Assembly (NCBI GenBank): GCA_947359465.1
Contig: OX375878.1
Coordinates: forward strand, 93,959,377-94,023,376
Source of the DNA: Metellina segmentata
Lineage: Eukaryota > Arthropoda > Arachnida > Araneae > Tetragnathidae
Direction: 5' to 3'
Length of the DNA: 64,000 nucleotides
This document shows positions 51,001-61,283 of this stretch, piece by piece (position 1 is the first letter of the stretch; each line of letters starts with the position of its first letter). The notes beneath the pieces were generated by a model. It had not been told where the DNA came from, ran no database searches, and saw nothing but the letters and a program-made list of their open reading frames with translations. Both the position numbers and the translations under genes were made by a program.

Positions 51001-54000
51001 GTACAGCTGCAGTATGTGTTGTGTCATAATCAGAATTATTTCATCATTGTTTATATTGCATCATTGAAAAAAAGTTTTAATTGTACGCAATTTCCAAAAA
51101 TGAATTATTCACCTCTAGAAAGTAATGTTTCATGCTTGTATAAGAGTATTTGTAATAAAACTTATTTATGAATTAATTTAACTGTTTTTGTTTTACTTTT
51201 TTACATTCTGTAATGCAACATATTAAGTAACATTAGTTCTTTTTGTTAATACACTGGTGTAAGTTATAATTAATATCGAAAAAACTTTGACTCTGTGTAA
51301 TATATATCTTAAATATATTAAGGAAGTCTTTTATAAACCTAATTGTAAAATATAATAATTTTTTTTTCTTGGAATTGGGTGTGGATATGATGAAAAAAAT
51401 AGTAATTTTGTGTACAATTTTAATTCATTCAGTGCACTATAGTCATTGGAAATTTTGATAGTGATTGGTAGTTTCTGTGTATAAACTGTTTCCAAAACAA
51501 TACACAAAGTTTATGATGAAACATCAATAGAAATGAGGGCCTTTAAATTATTTTTAAGCTTAAATGTCTATTTTTAGATGCTAATATGTAATTATTAACT
51601 TTGAATAATTTTATCAATGTATAACTATGCCAAAGCACTTTTTAAAATGTAGAAGCATATAAAATGTGATGCATATCCGATAATTTAAAAAGGAAATGTT
51701 GACTAAATTTAACTTCGATCTCATTAATTTTGCTTTATCAAGAAGTTAAATTTCATAGTTGCGAAGAGTAACAAAGGATGTCAGCTAATCTTATATTTAT
51801 CACCTATAGGTAAACCTTAAATATTTATCTTTAAAAAGTTGTGTTTGGATTCATAGTTAAAATAATCATAACATTTTTATTAGGAAAATATATTATAATG
51901 ATAGCAAAAAACTAGAGAGATAAGAATTTTAAAAAATTATCTAATATTACATTGTCATATATATATATAACTAGGGGGCCAGCCCCCTGCTCGCTAGCGC
52001 TCGCCAACCCCCGGAGGATTGCTTTGCAATCCTCACTGGTTAGCTGCGCGAACCTATGCTCGCTTCGCTCGCATCAATGAAGACATGTGTCCTAGCAGAA
52101 GGGATTGTTTACAAAATATGATATTCCAAAAAAAAAAAAAAGCATTTTTTTTTCCGATTTAAATTTGCTGTTTGCAGAAAAGATATATACAGTGCCTCTG
52201 AAATCAGAATTCAAATGAAAACTGCAAATTTTGACTCGAAATGTGATCGCTGCTTTGGAAATTGAATACCCAGCATGTTGTTTGTTTGTACATTTCCCCA
52301 GCACTCGAGCCACTCACTTTTTCATTGAGTTTGTTGTCTAAAGTTGAAGTTCAAGCGTATTGTTGAACTACAATTGTTGGCCCTGAAAAGATACCCCGTT
52401 TTCTTTGATTTCTATTACAAACTACAACAGCTCGACTAAAATTAATTTTTTTCAATAAAATTTTATCCGATTACGCTATGAATTCAATTGAGGCGCGAGA
52501 CTTCGTAATGGTAAACAAACAATCGTACAATGTTGCCAAAACGCAATAACAAATAACGTCTTTTTTGCGTGCCACGTAAGAGAATTATATATATAATTTT
52601 TTTCCATTACGGTCTTGCTTATTAAATATGATTGAACATAAAAACTTCATTATTTAATAATGAAGTTTTGTGTGTTTGAAGCAGTTGCTGTGCATTTATG
52701 CAGTATGTAAATTAAGGGTCATTCGATATTGATTGACAGAAAATTGTGAATGTTATTGCAACATGGAAATTTTCTAAAGCATTCAAAATATTTTTTCACA
52801 TTTGAACTCTTTGCGCCAAGAAAAAATACCCAACCAACCACATTTGAGCTCGCATCGCTTGAAGTGATTTAGTGAAGAATATATAAAATTGTGATATTTA
52901 AATGCATAAATCAATAATAAAGTGCACATGGGAAGTATGTCATTCTAATTTCATAAAAAAGATATCTTCAGTTGCTTAAGTTCTATCATGTATCATAACG
53001 GGTGAACTGCAAACTCATTTTGCTTATTTCTTGAGGACTCAAGGAATTTTGTTCACTAATTTAAAATCATTTTATGACAATTTATTTATTTTGAGATTCA
53101 ATGTATTTTGACCTAATAATGTAGCATGTTGTGTGAAGAGAGATTAATGCAGCAACACAAAAGGATTTGTTTCGTTATAAACTTAATAAAAAGAGACAAA
53201 ATAGTTATTTGCTGCTAAATATACTTATTAATATTTCGCAGCATTTAAATTAAATTTATATGTCTGAAATAAATGCAAGAAACTGCACTATTAGTCGAAG
53301 TAGAAAGAAACAAATTTCCCTTACCCAGAATTATCAACAGTTTAGAACATGTTTTTACACCAATGGCTGGCCACAACAGAGCAGTTGACATGGAAAAAAA
53401 CCTCCAGGTGGGTTAACTGAAATTATTGAATGTCTGAATCTAAAATTCCAAATACATTACACAGATTGTGGAAAATTAATTTTTTTTATTACTTTGAAAG
53501 ACTTAGTTGAAACACTGCCCTTTTTTATCTTTAAAAACTCTTCAAAAAATTTCTTGCTCTTGTAAAACATATATACAAGATTTACTTAATTTTGTTATTC
53601 GATTTACATAGGTTGAAATTGAAGGAGCTTTCCGAGGCAGGACCAGGAATATAAAGTGCCTTTTCACGGAAATATTAAGAAATGGGATGGGCAACCAAAC
53701 AGAATTTTCTGCTGAGCCGAAAAATGGAACTCATATACAGTGCTCTGTGAAATTAGATCTTGGTAATAATTTTTATTTTTTGGAAGAAAGATTGAAATTT
53801 AAACTTAAATGCTTTAATTTTCTAATTGTTAGTTAGTTTTTGAGAATGATGATATGAAACGCGCGCGCGCGCGTCAAACTATAAATATGAAACATCTTTT
53901 CATCAAATTTTTGATATGAAACTTCTAACTGTAAAATTAGGTTTTGACAAGTATTTTCTAATCAAGTGATAATACATGTTTTCCAACTTGAAAATATGAA

Positions 54001-57000
54001 TTGTATAAATATTTTTATATTTACCATCCCTTACTTATTTCAACAATTAATGGTAAACAATAGCTCTCACAATTTTTGTCTCTGTAAACATGGTAACTCT
54101 AAAACACTCTGTAAACAAACTCTCAAAACAAACATAAACTGCTTTTTAATATAATATCTGTGACAAGGTTCATCCATTTGGGAATAAAGATGAAAAATTC
54201 TAATATGAAGTGTTGTGTGTGTCCATTACTCAACAATGATTGTCTTGAGTTTGGCCATATATGGAACTGGTATCATAAAACCCTACCAATTATCTTTTAT
54301 AATTTCAGACTAGAGAGTGGTGTTAACAACAAATTTTCTCTATCTTTTTTCCAGTCTTCAATTACGTGTTTTAGTTCAGTTTCACCTCTTCAAATTAATG
54401 TTAACTTACAAGAAGAAAAAAAAAAAGATTTTTTATGATATATGAAGGTAAACTTGTAACGATAAAATTTCTAATTTTTGTGCCTAATATTCTGTGCATA
54501 TACTCCAAAAGGTTTCTTGCTCTTCAAAACATTAAATTTTCATCAAGCCTATAATGTGCTAATTTCAATTTATTGAAAACTCAATAAGGGTAGGATATCT
54601 TTTTACTGGTTTAAGAAAATATGCTATAATTTTCTTAAATTTTGAAATTCAGGAAATTAAAAACCCATAATGAGCAGCATGTTTTACCAGCATTTCTCTA
54701 CGTATTATATACCTATTATAATTAAGGTTTCAATATATTGTTGACAAAGGTGTGAAACCATGCATGTCCAAAAATTTTTATTCTGTCAACATGCACAGAA
54801 AAATTATCTGTCTTGTCAATTGTTGTTTTTTTTCAACTAGATATTTTTAGTGTAACCAAAATTCAAATTTTTTGGATTTTCACACTTTTGCTTACGTTTT
54901 TCTAGAAAAACTGCTATCCGTCATAATTGGACATATTGATTATTATTTCTCTTGACCAGTAAACACACATCATATTCAGGAAAAATATTTCTCTGCATAA
55001 TGTGAAATGAAATACTGCAAATATTTTTTAGGATCTTATCGAGTTGGTGTTAAAATTGCAGTTGGAGAACCTGAAGATGAAGATTTTGTAGAAGATACAG
55101 AACTTGTAATTTATGAGCAAAGTTAGTAGAGTAATTGATTTAAGTAAAAAATTTAAAACTCAGCTCATCTATCTGAAATTAAATTTTTTACACTTCAGAA
55201 TCTTTCATTTGTTTTCTGCATATTATATAATGTAAATTTAAGGAATGTTTTGCGTTTTAAAAGCATATCTGAAGCATTTTCTAATTTTATTATATTTCCT
55301 CAATACTATTATTAGAGCTTTACATATTTATGATTATCTAATTCCTCTTTACCAATATTTATTTTTAATAATCCAGTGTTCGTTTTATCTATTCCTTAAT
55401 ATCACTATTAATATTATAGCTGAGTATACAAGTATGTCGCCAACAAGTATTGTCTTTGATAGAGATGGAGACAAAGATGTAGCAGTCACTTTCTCTGGGG
55501 GAAGAGTTCCTCGCTTACCATTAGTTTGTGTAGTGTCAGAAGAAGGTACAAAATTTAGTATTCACTTGTGTTTAAGTGCAAAATGTGTACCAGTGCATAG
55601 ATCAGTTTTGCATTGCTTATTGTTACTTTTAATGTTGATCTACAAAAATCACAATGATTAAGAATATACCTAATTCTGTTATTAAATGATAGATATGTTC
55701 CTGAAGAATACAATATAAAAAAAATTGTGTAAAAATTGACATATCTATAAAAGAAAAGAAGATTGGTTTCAGATCTAAAAATAATTAAAAATAAAACATG
55801 AAAATATTAATTTTAAGCTTATTATTTTATTTCAACAAAATACACATGTAATAATATTTAATAAAAACGCATTAAAAGTAAATTTGCCTGTGCCACACAA
55901 ATAAAAAAAATTACACAAAAAAAATTCTTTGAAATTGGCTTGGCTTGCTTGTATTAAATCAAAGTTACTCACATAAAAAGAGAATGATATATTTATTTTG
56001 AATTCGTGTTAAATCAAATTTGTTTAAAAAAGGTTTGTGCTAAAGCAGAATTAGATGTAACATGTTTTCAAAATAACATATTTTAAGCTCCTTTCCACAA
56101 CTGAGAGTTAATATTTTATTTTGAATTAGATTAATGTCTCTTAAATATTTTCATGCAATTTGTATTAAATCATAGTTTGTTCATTTCTTGGAAGTTGATT
56201 ATCAATAAACTTTCCTGGTTATGAGGATCAAATTAAATGTGTGTGCACATGGAGATTATACATGCTTTAAAATTCAGTTAGCAAGAATGCATATATGTTT
56301 TTTATCCTATACCAGAAGATAGACAATTCTATCCATTTTTCTCCGTACCCTTCAGTAGAGGTATGCATCTGCAGCACTTTCGGTGGAAAAGGTGATCCCA
56401 GCAATTATATTAGATTGATGCTAAAGTCTGTCCCCCCTTTTTTTTTTGACAAAAATTGAAGAAAAATTATTTTATTTACTAAAATTACATTTAATCAGAA
56501 TAGTATGTGCCGACCTTCAATGACCTGTCTCCGTCTCTGGTAGTTGCATTATCCTGCACTCATAGAAGTTCCAAGTTTTCTGGGTTTAAGAACTGATCCA
56601 GGTGACGAAACTTTCTGAGCCACTTTCGATGCTTGGAATTGTTAACGCCACCCTCACCTGACATAACACATCTTTAGCATCCACGAAGCATTCTTGACTT
56701 TTCTGAAATAAGAAAGCATGATATATACCAAAGATGCTCATTGTTTTCTGTCATTTCTATTACTTAAAATATTTTAAAATACCCCCAAGTACTCGCTGAA
56801 TTTCCTTCTTTCAAACAACTTCAAGATTTTTACCTTGAAACTTAAAGTAGATAACACTGGCTTTGCAATGCTATCTAGTGCCAACAGCAAGGCAAACTTT
56901 TGCACTCAGCCAACAGATGACTCCCAAAGTCTTTGAAGTGATCTGCCTTCATAATTGCATTGGAATTGCAGCTATGGGTGCTGGTTTTCCAGACTGGCTA

Positions 57001-60000
57001 TAAGGATCCCTGGACTTATAATATAGTGAAAATAAAGCAATTAACACATCCACTACTGTTCAGCACTATTCACAACATTCTCATTGTGGTTTGGCACTAA
57101 AATTATCCCATCTGAAGTTTATTTTTAAATTATTAAAAATCCATAATAATTATTACCTGATCTGTACTACTGGTGTCTGTTTTTACATGGAAAAGTATAC
57201 CTAATAAAGGTGTCTGTGTTGCTCCAAGTGAGGCTTTTCTTATTTATAACTAATTTTTATTCTAAAAGATAATCCTTCCAAAATTACAATTTTTTTAAAA
57301 TTTGACTATTGATAATTAGCTAATACATAGCAATGTTATGCATTTGACTATCTCAATTTTATATTTTCAACTAGTATTTATTAAATTATGACAGATTATG
57401 TGTGGTTATATTTATTTTGATGTTTTTTTCTTTCTTAGGTCCAAATAAGAACACTCGCTTAGTGCCAAGTAAAGCTAATACTCTTGATACTTGCACCATT
57501 CCATTTCCAAATAAATCAACTAAGCTCACAATTTCTCCTTCGTTTAATGGTTTTCAGACTTTTAAAAAATCATTTAAACTAGAATTCTCTGCCTCTCCAC
57601 CTGAAATGGCGAAATTTTATATTGCTGAAGATGGTAAATATTGCTATATGTATAATCTCTGATTTCATCCTCCAAAGCCTTTTCCTTGAATTACGACCCT
57701 TGATTTCGTACTTCATTAAGTATAACCTCATAATTATTTTCTGTTGCAATAATGACAAAATCTTTGAGGTTTTTAATCCCTTTCTCTTTGTTGTATGTAT
57801 CAAGTATCTTGTGAATTCTTTCTTTACAGAGTAAGAATCCCATATTGTGTCCAAAATAGCTTATGATTATACTAATTAATTATTATTTAACCTAGAGATT
57901 GCAAAATGTATAGCTATTATACAAAATCTCATATTTACATATAAATTATTTCATATAAGATAGGACTGTTATGCCTCAGTGGGTTTGCCCACTGCGCTAG
58001 TAACATGTGAGTTTTAATCTGTATAGGTTCTATTCCTCTGTGTATATTTCTGCATTCTGTGTCAATAAAACTTTCCTTGCATGTGTATGTCTAATACTTA
58101 ATGTTGTCTGTCTTGCATCCTGCCCAGCTTGACCAAATATGGCCCTTGTGCTGTAAAAACCAAATAACTGTCCAACCAACTCTTATTGGACAATCAAAAA
58201 TTTACTTTGCTTTTTTAATTGTTTTTATTGAATTTATTTTACCACATTAAAGAAAAATATGATTGTGTTTGTAAGATATTGTGTTTACAAGATTGCATTT
58301 GTATGAAATTTCTCAATTAAATATTTTTTTACCATTGTTGGTTGTTTACTTTTTGTCAAAAAAATGGCTTCGAAAATTTTTAAAGATTTCTCTCTGTTCA
58401 AGTTTTTAAACTATTTTATTTATTTTTCATTGTTAATTAATTATTGTACTAAGCAAACATCCTTGTATTAAATTTAGGTATTATTTGTATTAGAAATAAA
58501 GCTATGTGCCAGTATTTTTATTTCATGTGAGTTTTTATGTCTTTTAAATACTCTTTTGCTAGGCCATGCTGTGGTGATAGTCTTTGATAGGCCAGTTAAT
58601 CTGTGCAATTTGGAAAAATGTGATCAGATAGTAAATATCGAAACATTAGCACGACTTGGACCTGGAGCTAAATGCTCATGGGCTACTAAGCAGCAACTCA
58701 TAATAACTGTTCAAACTCCTATAACAGGTAATGCAATTTTAAACTTTTGTAGTTTTTCTAACTTTTAACCGTTAATTTTTTCTATACATTCAAATCAGTT
58801 CTGATCCTTATAACTCTAAAAAGCTCTGTGTTCAATTTAGTTCAAAGCTAAATTTTGTGTATAGCAAATTTGAATTATTGTTATATTTTAATTGAGTATC
58901 ATAATAAGGTATAGTTCTCCTATTTCTTTAAATACGGCAGTGAAATATTGTTTTATTATTACTATAATCTTTAGAAGTTGTCTTTTTTTATTTTTCAGTG
59001 AATTCTTTCAGGGTGACATTTTTGAAAAATGTTTTAAGGCAAGATGGACAAATGTATGCTCTTAGTAAAAGTGAAAAATTGGTAAATATGGTTAAATTTA
59101 CTGCCACTGCAAATCCTTTTTGACATATAGTGTGTTTATTAATTGTTAAATACAAGATATATAATAAATCGTGTTAGTAAAAGTTCCTTAAAATTATCAG
59201 TACAAAAACCCTCTTTTCAAAACAGATGTTTTGATTGTGCTAAGTTTGAATCTGTCAGGCAACTTATTTTATCATGCACAATTTTCTTCATATATGATTT
59301 AATGTTATGCAAACTATATTTACATGGTAATATACAGAGTGGCCCAGCGGATACTATTTGAAAAAAAGTCTAATAGATGGCGCTAGCTGCAAGCAAGTCC
59401 AAACTTGGTGCGTACGATCATTACAGTGGGCAATTTCTTGTGTGGCACGCAATATCCTTCCATGGTGTGTGTATGGCCCAGTTTTCACCGATGTCACATT
59501 AAACGCTGCAAAATACAGACAGTTTCCAGACAGGGAGTTCATCCCTTTTCTTCACAGTAATGACTTGGTCCATGGTCATTGGTTTATGCAAGATGATGCA
59601 CATCCACATCGTTTGGCGGAAGTTTTTGAAGTGCTCAATGAGCATTTTCACCGTCGAATCAATGGGTTGGATTACCCATCGCACTTCCAAGGTGGTATTG
59701 AATGGCCACCCTATTTCCCGGATATAAACCCTTGCAATTTCTTCTTGTTGGGTTGTATGAAAAGTAAAGTGGCAGACAAGTCTTAAGACACTTCCTGAAC
59801 TGAAAATTGCCGTTACAACTGCAGTCGACACGACCAACATCTAAGTCTGCTCACGCGTGATGGGTGGATTCCTGAACCACCTCACTGTTGTCCTTGTCAA
59901 AGAAAGCGGTCACTTCAAACCTTTTTATCATTAATTGCCTACTATGTAATTTCAATAGATATTAAAATCTTTTCATCACTCTTTTGTGTTTTGAAATTTC

Positions 60001-61249
60001 AAATACTACCTGCTGGGTCACCCTGTTTATAATACCAAATATTTATGTATTTTATCAGCAGTTAAAACTCACCAATGAGTTCTAGTAAATGTAACAATAT
60101 ATATTATTTCCTGCTAATTTGTTTAATAAAACTGTTGACAAAATATTTCTTCTCATCAAAACTTTTTCATAGTTTTCTGACATATACTTTTTGTTTTGAA
60201 GTCTATTTCTATTTAATAATGCTAATAATTTTTCCATGGTTTTCATCAAAAATGTGCTGTGAACTCGACAAAAATTGCCTCTTTAGTTGATTGCCATGTA
60301 TATATTTGATTATATATTTTTTCGTTTCCATATAAAGACAACCTTATTCATTGCAATTATCTTCAATAATTAGAGTTTTATAATATAAAGAATAATAAAT
60401 TTTTGTGTGTATAAAATGGAATAAAAAATGTGTATTGGTTATCTACAAAGGATGTCTTAAAAATTTTTAAATAATTTTACACACTTGAGAAATTCAATTG
60501 TAAGTAATTCCAAGTTTTCAAAATACATTTTCCCCATATTTGTTTAATTATTAAAACAAAACGTTAATTTCTCTAGATTATTGAAGCTTGGTATGCTCAG
60601 CCTGTTAGTAGTGCACAGATAGCAATCAGTGGACCAAGCACTATACCAAACTGTGGCATTTTCACGTTAGTTGGTCACTTCTCTTCACCTAAAGGCAATG
60701 CTGCATTTTACTGGACAGCTTATAGGGAAGATGAAATTCCTCTGGAATCTACTATTGCTAATGCTTTACTTGGTATAAATATTTTGTGATTTTTAAGAGA
60801 GCTAAACTTAGACCTGTTGTATTAAATTTTTTCCCATCTCAACAGTTGGTTTAAATTGTTTCTATATTTAAAAATTTTTCTCTGTGTATATTTTTGATAA
60901 ACTCGTTCTACTTGGTATAAAACTTGCTTTTGGATGTAAAATCCAGTTCTTTATTTTACTTCAGCTCCTAATTCTCATTATGCACTTCATAAACTATTGT
61001 TTACCAACAGGTGTGAGATCGGCATCACTCACTTTAAATGCATCCCTGTTGGAAGTGAATATGGGCTATAGCTTTGTACTTACTGCTGAACATCCAGTAA
61101 ATGAAAAATATGAAGCCAGGCATAAAGTCACTGCTCTGCCATACATTGGACCTTTTGTCACTGCTTATTCAGATGTCATGACCCAGGCTTCAGTAACAGT
61201 CGATCAAAGGTAAATTTTTAGATACCATAAAGGCATTCTCTCATGGTGG

Positions 61250-61283
<34 letters not shown>

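Noticed and set aside
53280..53390. Alternative frame NCTISRSRKKQISLTQNY across receptor exon 6
   Set aside because: It ends in TGA before the donor, whereas the chosen frame runs exactly into the next exon.
55245..55661. 138-codon frame
   Set aside because: Only 55420-55545 is an exon. The rest is hydrophobic translation of AT-rich intron on both sides.
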